From: Takakia lepidozioides
Lineage: Eukaryota; Streptophyta; Takakiopsida; Takakiales; Takakiaceae
Assembly (NCBI GenBank): GCA_030704615.1
Contig: CM060733.1
Coordinates: 68,200,001-68,264,000 of the forward strand
Length of the DNA stretch: 64,000 nt
Reading direction: 5' to 3'
Position 1 is the stretch's first letter. The number at the start of each line of letters is the position of its first letter. Under the pieces are notes generated by a model, which saw only the letters and a list, made by a program, of their open reading frames with translations, was not told where the DNA came from and made no database searches. Below are positions 42,700 through 54,331 of this stretch, in pieces. The translations under genes were made by a program, and so were the position numbers.

Positions 42700-44480
42700 C
42701 GTCCTCCTTCGACGGGAGACCTCCGTTCCTTCTTTGACCAGGTTCATATGTGTCTTTCACTGTATCTAGTTCGTAGAATTTGGATCATGTTGAAACCTTC
42801 TCCCTTCCAGTCTATTGACCATTCAAGTATTTCAAGATGAACCTCGAGCAGGACTTGGCTGGCACGACACGCTACAGATACCCAAGTGATTAGTAACATA
42901 CATGACGGGACATTTGGAGTGCAGCCAAATACTTACAGAGGGTGACACAAGTCTTTACATTACACACTGGCGATGTAATCTAAAATCTTGTGTGGCTTGT
43001 CACTGCTAAGAAAGATGATGGGTTGAAAGTTTTAGTTGGTAGAAGTCCAGTGAACATTCTTTTGACCATTCATTTGAACAATCATTTGAGATGAACCTCG
43101 CGCAAGACTACTGTCTCACAAACACTACTGATACCCACATGATTAGCTACATTCATTGCAGGACTTCTCTGAATGCGTCCGTATTCTTACAAAGTGATAC
43201 AAAAGACTTTAGTTAACACACTGGCGATGTTATCTAACATCTTGGGTATCACTTTGTAACTATGGCCATGCACATGTAGGAATGTCTTTGCTATGAATGC
43301 TCTATCCTTGATTCAAATGATGATGGATTGAAAGTGTTTGCTGGCAGATGTGGATTGACGGGAGATCTCCCGGCTTTACTATGCCGGGAGACCTCCCGTT
43401 GTTGCTTTCCTAGAAGATATCCCATCTCTCTTTGACTGCCAAGAGATCTCTCCGTCTTTACTATTCAGGGAGACCTCCCGTTGTTGCTTTCCCGAAAGAT
43501 ATCCCGTCTCTCTTTGACGGGAGGTCTCCCGTGCTCGTAATGACCATTCATTTCTGCCTGTTTAAGATTACCAGTCTGACACAAAATACTATTAATAGCT
43601 CAGGTGATTAACCATTATGATTAATTGGTTTTCAAGAGTGCATGATCAAACTTACCATGTAAACCACAAGACTTTGTGTAACATTGGCAATGTTATATAA
43701 GATCTTGTGGTTTACTTGATATGTATGGCAAGCCAGAATCTTGAAGTAATTCCCAGACTGATTCATTGATGATGGGTTGAATTTGTGTGCTGGCAGATTT
43801 CATTGACGGGAGACCTTCCGTCCTCCCTTTCACCATCCTTATTTGAGTCTTACGATAGATGTCCGGCGAGGTGCACTACCCAGATGATTAGCCAGATTCA
43901 TTCTGAGTGCATGAGCATTCCTACAATGTGATACACAAGACTTTAGGTAAAAAAATGGCGATGTTATCTAAGATCTTGTGGATCAATTTGTGGGCATGGC
44001 CATGCTAAGTCTCTGATAATGAGTCCTCTGGTATTGCTTTGAATGATGGGTTTAATGTGTGAGATGGAATGTATGTACGTACATATGTGAGATGAAATAG
44101 TTTACAAGGATGTTGTTCCGAATTATATTGGATTTTTGTTTACGTCCTAAGGCGGGAGACCTCCTGTCCTCCATTGCCAATTCCCAAGTGATTAGTAGCA
44201 GGCACGACACACTACAGATACATAAGTGATTAGTAACATTCATCACGGGACAGCAGCCAAATAGTTATAGAGGGTCACACAATTCTTTATATTACACACT
44301 GGCGATGTAATCTAAAATCTTGTGTGGCCTTCATGTAATTTTGGCCATGCACAAGCCTGAAATGTGTTTGCTCTGTCAATGCATAAAATTATGATGGGTT
44401 GAAAGTGTGAGATTTCGGAAGTTCCGATTTATTCTTATTAGATTACATCGTACGACGGGAGATCTCCCATCGTCCTTCGA
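42700..44480. repeat. Tandem units each with a long hairpin and a family-A palindrome
   Basis: Five units are recognisable by hairpins at 42940-42997, 43191-43258, 43655-43722, 43921-43991 and 44260-44330. Each unit also has GATTAG near the start, a GATGGGTTGAAAGT word after the hairpin and one or more palindromes (42712, 43360, 43384, 43445, 43470, 43516, 43806, 44155, 44458, 44480). The hairpin loop is about CACTGGCGA. The stems differ between units but remain paired. No protein coding is seen; the stretch lies between two proposed P2 exons and may be intronic. Confidence 0.7.
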
Positions 44481-44575
44481 CGGGAGGCATCCCGTCCTCC
44501 TTTGACCATTCCCATATGTGTGTGGGTCTGTCCAGTTACTGAATGGTACTAACCGGTTTATTTTTTATCCATCAG

Positions 44576-45986
44576 GAATCGAACTGTAGGGTGTTGGAAG
44601 TAATGCACCCTGGTCGTATGGTCTCAACAAGAGCCTCTGCTGAGAAATCCTTCAACATTATCAGACTGTTTCGTACAAAGGTTTCCACCGAAGAGGTGCA
44701 ATCCTCCTCGGAGTCTGAGGGCAATGGCGAGGGATCTGCTGGGGGTGAGGGAGGAGTCTTCACCAACACACGCTCGTTCTGAAAGAAATCAAGGTCGCCA
44801 GGAGAGGTCACAAATATCCCGCGACACCAACTCTCAAAAGGATTTACTAACGCAACCAGATCCAGCCGGAAATAGACCTGTTCACTTGGAGGATGATGAA
44901 GATGATAGTGAGACTGAATCCAACGGCGTCCAGCAGAGCCCAATGTTTCAGAACCCATTTATCCAGCATTCGACTGGAGTGCATGTACGCGACGTAGAGT
45001 CAGAAAATATTTCGCCAGACGGGCAAGCCAGAGGCCGGTGGACGATGGGCGGTACGCTTCAGTTCTCCCCGGAACCAATATCCTCAAGGCCCCCAAATAT
45101 CTCAACTCGCCAGCTGTATAATCCTCATATCGATGCAAGAGTGCGTGTCAACGCGGGCATGCACAGGGAGATTATTAATATTGATGAAGACGAAGTGGTC
45201 AACAGGGTTGAGTCAGTATTTCATTCTGGAGGGCCAACGAATGCCTCCATTGACTTTACTTCCCAAGTCCAATATACCGGTGGGGATAGGCTTCTTGCAA
45301 TGTCGGAGTTTTCTGAGTTGACACCCAGCCAAGTGGACCTCGTTATTTCCGCAAACCTTATCACGGAAGGTCTCCCCTTCCCCAGGGCTCGGCGGGCGGC
45401 ATTGCAACCATGCTTGTCGTCATCTCTTGGGGGAATACCAGTCCCCAGAGTCACTCCAACTTTTTTACGACCACAAGACCTCCCCGTAACGGAGGACATC
45501 ACATCTGCAAGAACCACACCACACGCCAAACAAGACGATGCATATTTGCAGCAATCACAGCTGTCTACAGTGGAGAACCTCACCCAGACGCAGACCCAGA
45601 CAAGGACAATTGAAACAGAGCTTCCCACACCACAGCTACTTCATGGTGTTAGCAATACAAAGCTCATTGTAACTCCTGCCAATCCGCTGCCAGCACAATT
45701 CCCCATAACCGAGGACATCACATCTGCTGGAAACACACAAGATCTCGTTCTAAACCCTGACACTTTAAGGCAATCACAGCTGTCCACCATCGACAACATC
45801 CCACAGACGCAGACATTGGAAACGGAGCTCCCTACTGGTGTTAGCATGCCCACCATCGAAGGAATGCTCTCGGATGGTGTTGTTGATGGGTTGACGGCAA
45901 TTGTTGACGGCTATTGTACCCCTTCGACCGTTGGATTGTCTCCGGAGGAGGTTGCATCAGGATGCTGTGGAAGTTTCTACTATTAA
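44576..45986 (+). CDS. Gene P2, last large exon: disordered C-terminal region
   Basis: After an acceptor (TCCATCAG, 44568-44575) the frame starts ESNCRVLEVMHPGRMVSTRA and reads to the acidic EVQSSSESEGNGEGSAGGEG; near 44745 it shifts by one base into the long frame ending at 45986. The long frame is hydrophilic and low in structure, with GRWTMGGTLQFSPEPISSRP, then two related blocks: VTEDITSARTT...QSQLSTVENLTQTQTQT..ETELPT (from about 45484) and ITEDITSAGNT...QSQLSTIDNIPQTQT..ETELPT (from about 45706). This is an internal duplication of about 220 bp. A degenerate family-A core (CACGGAAGGTCTCC, about 45362) lies within the coding frame. The true end may be later: GQLNINEDRVEDFGENDITA follows in another frame to a TAG at about 46139. 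Confidence 0.5.
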
Positions 45987-47140
45987 ATCCTCTCCATCAA
46001 GGGTGGGCACGGAGGTCTCCCGTCCTCTTCTTTTGGGAATACCTCAGCATCAGGGCAGTTGAACATTAATGAGGATCGGGTTGAGGACTTTGGAGAGAAT
46101 GATATCACCGCTGCTGCAGAGGCAGTTTGGATATTGTAGATAATGTACATTGACAATGACGCTATTCTCTAAGAGCAAATTATGAATACAAATGGTTCAT
46201 TATTTTTTATTCATTTCATGTCAGAGCGATGGACATCATGGCTGTGTTCTGTGTTCTCTGTGTACTCTTTGTTCGGTTTTGGAATTCATTACTCATGTCG
46301 TTATGAGAGGTATCACCACGGGAGATCTCCCCTACCTGACTATGTGCATGTTTTGGTTTTCGTCATCACACCCCTCAGACTCTTGTAGACTAGAGAGCGT
46401 GAGTAAGAACGGGAGACCTCCCGTCCTCTGTGCCTTTCTATGTGTGCTTGTTCCTGTCAGACCCCTCATTCACCTATGACTTTGGGGGGTTGTTGTAACT
46501 TGTGCATGTTTCCCCCTCACTTTAATCTGACTACTGCTGATGTGTATCGCTTGGGAGGGGAGACCTCCCGTCTGTCCTAGTCCGCATGTGTTTTGTGCGT
46601 GGAGATATGACTTGCATGAATGAGACATAATTGGAACGGCCATGCCACCTGGGAATCCGAAAGGTGGTTCTTATTTTATGGATGACACTGTTGAGGAACC
46701 GGTCTAAGACTCGAGCACGATGATAAATAGATATAGACAGTTCTGTCGAAGGGCTGATGCAGCGGAGCCGAATTGTTCAAATGAATTGGCGTATACAGTG
46801 ACGTTCAAGAGAGTCGAAGACTATGGTTTTGGGTCCTATGGATGGTGATGATTGATTAGTGCCCATAGCCAGGGACCTCAATGGCTGTACAAATTTGGTT
46901 TGGTTATGCTCTAATAAATTACTCTGGACATTTTGGGACGTATCTCGACGGGATATCTTTCTATCTTACTATGTTCTAATCATAGATCGGGAGATCTCCC
47001 TTGCCTCAGTGGAGATGTCGAACTTGGGACAACAGTCATAATTCTCCTGTACTTCTGGAGTGACAATGTTTGACATTTTTTTGTAGGCTAATATTAAAAA
47101 ACTGCAGCAATTGTGATGGACAGGAGGTCTCCCGTGCTGC
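45987..47140. repeat. Non-coding stretch with family-A palindromes after gene P2
   Basis: Cores are near 46007, 46318, 46410, 46558, 46990 and 47123, separated by about 90-430 bp. No supported gene. The stretch marks the right-hand end of the family-A territory. Confidence 0.8.
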
Positions 47141-47880
47141 CCGTGAAACTGTACAAAACTAGGATTTCAACTCAGATTAGGGATGTGATCAGGGTATGGA
47201 TTCTCTGGGAACAACAATATTTACTAAACATCTACAATAAACTTAATAAAATCATTTAAATCTGTTTTCATAGTGAATTGTTATTCAATTTAAATAAATA
47301 AATCGATATATATGTTATTCCTGGACTTTGAAAAGTCTAGATCTACTTAAAATCAAGTTTTAAGTACGTGGCCCACTCCAGAAAAGGGGCAGTAGCCGCA
47401 AGGCGAAGTGGCTCTTAGTTATGCCGGCCTCAACCGGAATCTTCTCTTTCAAAACAAAACAAATTCATTTGCCCCCCAAGGACAAGTTCACTCTGTCATC
47501 CAATTTTGTTCATTGTAAGAAAAAATCCTCTCATGGGTGAACGACTATTGCACCTATGAACGGATGTGGTTCAAGCTCAAACTTTTGCCCGCATATGCTT
47601 GAACATATGTGTAATACATGTGCAAAGTTTCAATAGAAAAAAAATAAAAATTGTCCCAACGACGCACTAACTCCTCAACCAATTTTGAATTAAATCGAAT
47701 TTTAATGAATTTTAAATACAAAATTGGATTTAGAATAACTATGATTGCAGTTTTTTGCTGCATAATGATTTTGTTTTTGGCTCAATTTTGTTTTGTGAAT
47801 TCAAACCCCACACTACTACATCCATGCAAAAATTCGGACCAAACAAAAATAAAAAATAAAAAAATAAAAAATATCTTGGG
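47141..47880. other. A/T-rich non-coding stretch
   Basis: No gene or clear repeat is supported. A/T-rich tracts occur at 47200-47320 and 47620-47880. It separates the gene P2 region from the chromodomain retroelement fragments. Confidence 0.6.
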
Positions 47881-49525
47881 CTGCCGCATCCAAGTGATCC
47901 ACCCAGTCCGACTGGTCTGTCGACACGTAATTCCGCAAAAGTCGCTTCACCATGGAATTAACTTTTCCGTTTGGCCGTTCGTTGTAGGTCGGAAGGCCGT
48001 ACTCATCTCAGAGCCTCGTCCCCATTTTCTTCCAAAATGCCCTCCAAAACTTACTTGTAAACTTTGGATCGAGGTCTGAAACAATATCATTCGGGAGTCC
48101 ATGAAACTTGAAGACGTGGGCAAAGTAAAGTCATCCCGTCTCCTACGCCGTTGTCTTTTCCTTGGTGGGGATGAAATGGCCCATTTTGCTAAATCTATCC
48201 ACCACCACCATGATTGCATCAAATCCTTTTGACAGCGGCAAAGCAGTCATGAATCCATTGAGACACTCTCCCAAGACCCTCTGGAATCGGCAAAGGTTGC
48301 AACAGCCCTGCTTGCTTTTTGTACTCGCTCCGGTTTTGTTGGCATGTGGATGTTCTGAGTGGAAAACAACAGCTCATGTTGGTGTACAAGGGCGAGACAA
48401 AGCTGCAAAGGAAGATTCGGATGGCTTATCGGAAGGATGAGTTGGCGAAGTCGGTGTTGCAGGACTTGAGGCTAGGGGTTAAGTCGCAATTTCATTTGCA
48501 CAATGGACTACTCCGGTACAAACAAAAGCCTCTCTATGTGTCAAAGGGAGGGCTCAGAGAAAGTGTCTTGAGAGAATGCCATGATGGTCCGCTTGCGGGC
48601 CACAGCGGGGCCAAGCGCACCGCAACACTCTTGAAGAAAGAGTAGCACAAACTGAGGGAGGAGGCCGAGGAGCACCACATTGTCCTGTCCCGGCTTGTAC
48701 TGGATATCCACATCAAACAATGCCAAAGTGTCTTGCCGCCAAATTTGTTTGGGGACAACTTAGGCTGTGTGGAAAAATACTTCACCGTGACATTGTCCAT
48801 GAACACCTTCACCGGGTTGAACCAACATAGTGGCGCCAAAGCTCAAGGCAGTGTACCACAACCTTCATTTTTTTTTCGTACTGAAAGTTGTCCGTGCGTT
48901 GGTGAGCCCAAAGAACATCACCAAAAACTCGTATGAACCATACCTTGTCCTGCACGCCGTTTTCTCCTCATCTCCTTCCGTTACCCGAATCTGGTGGTAA
49001 CCTGAGCGCAAATCGATCCCGCCTGCCAACCGATCAAAGAGGTCATCAATTCTTGGCAAATGGTGCCAGTTTTTTTATAGTCACCTTGTTTAGAGCCCTA
49101 TAATCAACACACATCTGCAGCGTCCCATCCTTCTTATCTGCAAATAGTACCGGGGCTCCATAAGGTGACTTACTTGGCCGGATGTATCCCTTTGCCATGA
49201 GGTCCTTGAGCTGCTCTTTCAGCTCCACCAACTCTCTATGGCTCAACCGGTAGGGCGCCTTGGCAGGCGGCTCCATTCCTGGTATCACCTCGATCTTATG
49301 GTAGACCCCTCGAAACCGCTCGGTAAATCCTCCGACATCACATCTTGGTATTTTTTCCAAAATTTCCTTGATCCAATCTGGGCTTGGCTCCCTATCGACT
49401 TCTCCTACCACTTGCCTCACATAAAGCAAAAACTCGGGCTCGTGTGGCTCCTCCACGGCCCACTCCTTTGCCGTTAGCAGGTTTATTCGCCATCCTATTC
49501 GGTTGGGCGTTTCCGATACCCTCAA
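47880..49525 (-). mobile_element. Truncated gypsy (chromovirus-type) pol fragment with an internal inversion
   Basis: On the minus strand 49525-49046 encodes the RT N-terminus ([54 protein letters not shown]) and 49059-48865 the palm ([20 protein letters not shown]). RNase H pieces follow (48839-48660). At 48350-48655 the homologous sequence is on the plus strand ([40 protein letters not shown]), although its neighbours on both sides are minus. 47880-48345 again matches the integrase region on the minus strand (compare 51296-51745). The copy lacks the catalytic DD box and the end of integrase. Confidence 0.75.
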
Positions 49526-50603
49526 AACTTCGCTACCAGTGTGCGGGGCTCCACCTAGTGAGCGCCTCCGCCTCCTTGAGTGCCTTGGGCACTCAAGTGT
49601 GCTTCGGCCCCCGCATCTATTGTTGCCACTGCCCCCACCACAGGGGCAACCCCTCTTGTGTCCCGACCCCTGCCCTCAAGGCAAAGGGCCGCGACACACA
49701 CCCCTACCAACAGGGAGTGATGTCCTCATCGACTTGTCCATTTTGTAGAAACAAACATCCAAGTTGTGGCGTCCCACATCAAGGAGTTTGTTTCCGCACC
49801 ATGGCGTCCCATAGCAAAGAACCGAACCCACACTTGACTTTACTCTCCACTAGCTAGTTCGGCCGACTTCCTCCAAGTCCCGGCCAAAGGTGGAGCCTCT
49901 GAAGCTCCTCCCAATGCACTCTTCTTGGCCCACTTCAAGGCCAAGGAACGATCCTCCCCGAGGATCGAATCGCCTTACTGTAACAACATTGCTTGCGATC
50001 GCTCATGATGCCGCTTTTGGCATCACCTTGAGCAAGGGTTCACCTTGAACCATTTTTTTACTAGGAAGATAACCTTGCACCAACTGTGTGCCCCAATCAC
50101 TACAATTGGGTTCGCCTTAGAATGCTGGCCTGAGGTACGGGAACACGCTAAAGCCGCACTACAACTTCGTCCCGAGGTTACACGATTATAGTACGTGAAC
50201 GGAAGCACGTAGTTTCCGCGTTAATCCGCACTACAAGACAACCCCCTCGGTAGCGCAGTTATAGTACGCGCACGCGCCAGGTGCGCACTAGCACGTGAAC
50301 TCCCAAAGAAGGCGCAAGTTTCCTTGTCCCTTGGATGGGAGTCACCCGATTTCGGCACTGCGCAAACACACGATTAACCCAATTTACCTCTCCCACTTTT
50401 GTAAGCTAGCCTGCATTCTACACACTAGCCAACCATACCATGCATCACCATTCCAAACAAAATAGGACGCACAACATTTAGAAACCATTTCATTTATAAC
50501 AAAATTTGTACAATACAAGTTTTTTTTGCAATCGGATTCCTGAGCTAGCTAAGCCGAGCTAAGCATGCATTTCCTCCCCTACGCTCCAAGGTTGATGTCC
50601 CCA
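49526..50603. other. Stretch between two gypsy fragments; possible LTR remains and a Cys-rich frame
   Basis: The plus strand at 49580-49856 encodes a Cys/His-rich piece ([27 protein letters not shown]) that could be a zinc-finger part of a LINE ORF1, but this is weak. The part nearest the chromodomain stop (50604) would be the 3' untranslated region and LTR of that element: on the minus strand it starts TTGATGGGGACATCAACC and then becomes A/T-rich. I cannot place LTR ends. Confidence 0.35.
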
Positions 50604-51707
50604 TCAACGCTTCTTCCGCTTTTGAGGTCGCCCTTCGAAAGTTGCAACCGCCTCGGATGCGTTTCCCATTTCTGAGGCACGCACCCAAGATGCCTCCACA
50701 TGATGATAGCCCTTCCATTTCACGAGATATTTCATTTCTCGATTCTTGAACCTCCTCGACTTAAGCACTGTCTCCACCTCGTACTCAGGTTCATTTTCAT
50801 GATCCAACAGCACAGGTGGCGGACACAACACTTGATGCCGATTCGGACGCGCTTCATCTTTGAAGTAGGGCTTCGAAAAAGAGACGTGGAATACTGGATG
50901 CACCTTGCTGTTTGCCGGAAGCTCCAATTCATACACATCCTCATTCATAACCTTCCGGATGCGAAAAGGCCCCGCATACGGAGCTACGAACTTCGGACTC
51001 ACTTCCGGAGGTAGTCGAAAATTCTTGATGTTCAACCAGACCTCCGTGCCTGCCTCAAACTTAACTTCCCTCCGTTTCCAATTTGCCTGCCGTTCATACC
51101 GTTTCCTAGCTTTGGCAATGTTGTATTTTGCGAGCTTCAATAAACGCTCGCGTTCTTCCAGCCCCGCCGCTGCTGCCTGTTCTTCAACGTCCTGGGCGGC
51201 CCAACTTGTCGGCACCAGAGGTGCTTTTCCATAGACCAATACGAAAGGGGAAACTCCCGTTGTGGAGTGTTTTGTGTTATTATAACAGAATTCTGCCACA
51301 TCCAAGTGCTCTACCCGGTCTGATTGGTCTGCCGACACATAATTCCGCAAGATCTGCTTCACCACGGAATTCACTCTTTCCGTTTGGCCGTTCGTCGTAG
51401 GTCGGAAGGCGGTGCTCATCTTGAGCCTCGTCCCCATCTTCTTCCAAAGTGCCCTCCAAAATTTACTTGTAAACTTTGGATCGTGGTCAGAGACAATATC
51501 CTTCAGGAGTCCATGATGCTTGAAGACGTGGGCGAAGTAAAGTCGCCCTGTCTCCTGCGCCGTTGCCGTCTCTTTGGTGGGGATGAAATGGCCCATTTTA
51601 CTGAACCTATCCACCACCACCATGATCGCATCGAATCCTTTTGACACCGGCATAGCAGTCATGAAATCCATCGAGACACTTTCCCAAGACCCCTCTGGAA
51701 TCGGCAA
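50604..51707 (-). pseudogene. Chromovirus integrase catalytic core with C-terminal chromodomain
   Basis: The 367-residue frame begins in the catalytic core: SVSMDFMTAMPVSKG holds the first Asp, DIVSDHDPKFTSKFW the second, and TNGQTERVNSVVK the Glu. The C-terminal part has FEAGTEVWLNIKNFRLPPEV and KVHPVFHVSFSKPYF, then a chromodomain EYEVETVLKSRRFKNREMKY, LVKWKGYHHVEASWV with the aromatic residues expected of a chromodomain. Chromodomain integrases guide insertion toward particular chromatin. The upstream zinc-binding part is in a different frame at 51966-51607 (LRECLHDGPLAGHGGAKRAA), so a frameshift separates them. This is the best-preserved piece of the element. Confidence 0.88.
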
Positions 51708-52530
51708 GGGTTGTAATAGCCTCGCTTGCTTTTTGTACTCGCTCCGGTTTTGTTGGCATTTGGTGCATGTCTTGACATACTCCTCGGCCTCCTCCCTCAG
51801 TTTGGGCCAGAAATACTCTTTTTTTCAAGAGTGCCGCGGCGCGCTTGGCTCCGCCGTGGCCCGCAAGCGGGCCATCATGCAGGCATTCTCTCAAAAGACT
51901 ATCTCTGATCCCTCCCTTCGCCACGTAGAGACGCTTTTGCTTGTACCGGAGCAGTCCATTTTGCAAGTGGAACTGCGATTTAACCCCTACCTCAAGTCCC
52001 GCATCATGGAATTCGCCATCTCATCCTTCTGGTACGCCTTCCGGATCTTCCTTTGGAGCGCCGGCTCACCCCTGTACACCAACATGAGCTGCTGCTTTCT
52101 ACTTAAAGCATCAGCCACCACATTGTCCCGTCCCGGTTTGTACTGAATATCCACGTCGAACACCGCCAAAGTGTCTTGCCACCTAAGTTGTTTTGGGGAC
52201 AACTTAGGCTGCGTGGCAAAATACTTCACCGTGACATTGTCCGTGAATACCTTCACCGGGTTGGGACCAACATAGTGGCGCCAAAGCTCAAGGCAATGTA
52301 CCACCACCTTCATTTCTTTCTCGTGCATAGGCCACCGTCGCTCCACTTCATTCAGTTTCTTATTTTCGTAAGCCACTGGACGTCCATCCTGCTTGAGTAC
52401 ACCCCCAATTGCGAAGTCCGACGCAACTGTACGAATCTCAAATGGACGGTCGAACTCCGGGGTTTTCAAAACCGGAGCTTCCGCCATCCGATGCTTCAAC
52501 TCGGCAAAAGCTTGGCCACAAAAGGTGTTC
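51607..52530 (-). pseudogene. Chromovirus RNase H and integrase N-terminus
   Basis: 52499-51987 encodes RNase [57 protein letters not shown] and QYKPGRDNVVADALSRKQ. It ends at a stop before the integrase zinc region, which continues in another frame (51966-51607, NGLLRYKQKRLYVAKGG). The RT fingers and palm that should precede RNase H are absent here; a LINE piece lies in their place. Confidence 0.82.
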
Positions 52531-53291
52531 CATACCGATACCTTGGTATTCCCCCTTCTCTATACCGGATATCAAACTACTCGACGCCAATATTATCCAA
52601 CTCACCAAACGCATTTGTGGCCTCCCCACCAGCACCCCTAACGTTCTTACCCAACTTCCACATGACAGTATTGGGATTGGTTCTAGCCCCCTGATCATCT
52701 CATATGCCCACACCCTCGGCTCACAACTTATCGAGGCTCCTAACGACCCAAGCCGTCTCGGTCTAATCTTTCGAGGTCTCCTTAAACACATAGCTATAAA
52801 TATAATGGCTTATATTCCCTCCCTACCCTCCACCCACAATCTTGCCTCCATTCCCCCACCGCCCGTACGCTATTTATCCTATGCCAATTAAAAATCAGCA
52901 TTCAAACCGACCTTCCCGGATACCCCAACTCCATATCTCAACTTGAACGGGCATGGCTCAGTAGCCCAGTCTTCACACAATTCGAAACCAACCACCCCCG
53001 TGAAAGGAAACTTGTCCTTGCCTACTTTAAAGCACGCCATATTACCACTCTCACCCAACTCACCACTGCCACGGGGAACCGGCTACTTACCCCACACCAA
53101 TTTACCCTGAAACATTCTCGTGCTACCATCAAAACATGCAGATACCTGCTTCATCTCCGATCTTTATTTTGCCACCAGACCGCCTCGTGCACCCTCGACT
53201 ATGACCTACCATGCCCACTCTTCTCCCATCATAAGCAAGACCTCCTCCCAAATTTCAGAACAGCCCCAGCCCCCTCCATATTACAACAGCT
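52530..53291 (+). mobile_element. LINE (non-LTR retrotransposon) 3' fragment inserted in the chromovirus
   Basis: On the plus strand VPYRYLGIPPSLY and, in another frame, LLDANIIQLTKRICGLPTST, GIGSSPLIISYAHTLGSQLI and PNDPSRLGLIFRGLLKHIAI resemble the C-terminal part of LINE reverse transcriptases (YLG motif, then thumb helices). Later frames give TCRYLLHLRSLFCHQTASCT. It is in several frames and has no 5' part. It abuts chromovirus RNase H on the left (about 52530) and protease on the right (about 53292). I see no clear poly-A tail or target-site duplication, so the junctions are approximate. Confidence 0.5.
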
Positions 53292-53823
53292 CATGACCTC
53301 CCTCAAAAAGGTCATCCCCAAAACGAGGTCCACTCCATCGATCTTGCAAATGGTGAAGTTCTCACGTCCCTCCCTACTCCCCAGCTGAAGATGAATTACA
53401 TCGAACGCCACCCTCGTCGTCAGTTGTGGTTCTCCTTTGACAGAACGCACTTCAATAGAGGCCCTCACATCACTTGTTGTGAGCCCTAGCTTTTGTGCCG
53501 TTGCCGGTGTCATGAAGGAGTGCGACGCTCCTGTGTCCACCAACAACGACACGTTACTTCCGGAAATTATCCCACTCACAAACATTAACTGACTCCCTTT
53601 ACGCAAGGCGCCAGTTTCCTGATACAACTCACAAGAGTAGTTGCCTACCTTGCAAGTCTTGGCGACCACCGCTTCCACCAAGCGGCTGATGGAATCTTCT
53701 AACAGCTCTGTGGTCGCCCGAGTCATGTTCAGTTGTCGGGGTTTTGCGCATTTCTTAGCCATGTGCCCGGGTTCCCTGCAATTAAAGCACACTCCATCGA
53801 AGGTCGCATTTTGTCCGCCATAA
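53229..53823 (-). pseudogene. Chromovirus zinc knuckle and protease
   Basis: The frame starts with CFNCREPGHMAKKC (C-x2-C-x4-H-x4-C zinc knuckle of gag nucleocapsid). About 90 residues later comes VSLLVDTGASHSFMTPATAQ, the retropepsin active site (D-T-G-A), then GVDLVLGMTFLRE, the second protease landmark. After about 53292 the frame enters the LINE fragment, so the last residues are not element protein. Confidence 0.8.
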
Positions 53824-54313
53824 GCCGTCGCACCTGATTTTCCTCTCGGAGCACCGAGTGTCGCCTTGGCGTGTGAAGGCTCTCCCTTCGATTTCTATGT
53901 GCCATTGTCGCCGCGTGGCCTATCCCACTTCTTTTCCGAAACATTCAGCCATTTCAATTGCCTCGTTCAAAGTCTTAGGTGGCTTCTCCTCCAACTTCCG
54001 TCTGGCCCATGGGGCCAGTTTCGCCACAAAGTTGAAGACCATTTCTGGTTCCGCCATATCCGCGACTTCGAGCAACAACACATTGAAAGCCTGAACATAT
54101 CCCCGAATGTCATCCGTTTGCTTCAAATTCCTCATTTTGTCCCGGGCGAGCCAGGACGAGTTGAGGGGAACAAACTGTCTTTTCATAAGTTCCTTGAACC
54201 CACTCCAGTTCAAGGTTTCCGGGTTTTGACCTTGGTCGTGAAGGCATTTTTGCCACCATTGTTGAGCATAGCCCCTCAATAGGTGGGAGCCACTTCCACC
54301 CGATCCTCGTCAC
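53729..54313 (-). pseudogene. Chromovirus gag capsid part
   Basis: 54279-53920 encodes the capsid region: YAQQWWQKCLHDQGQNPETL, WSGFKELMKRQFVPLNSS, LKQTDDIRGYVQAFNVLLLE and FNFVAKLAPWARRKLEEKPP. It shifts frame near 53930 before the zinc knuckle at 53792. The N-terminal part of gag is missing; about 54313 the sequence changes into the inverted-repeat region. Confidence 0.7.
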
Positions 54314-54331
54314 TGTGGTGGGGGTGGTTCC

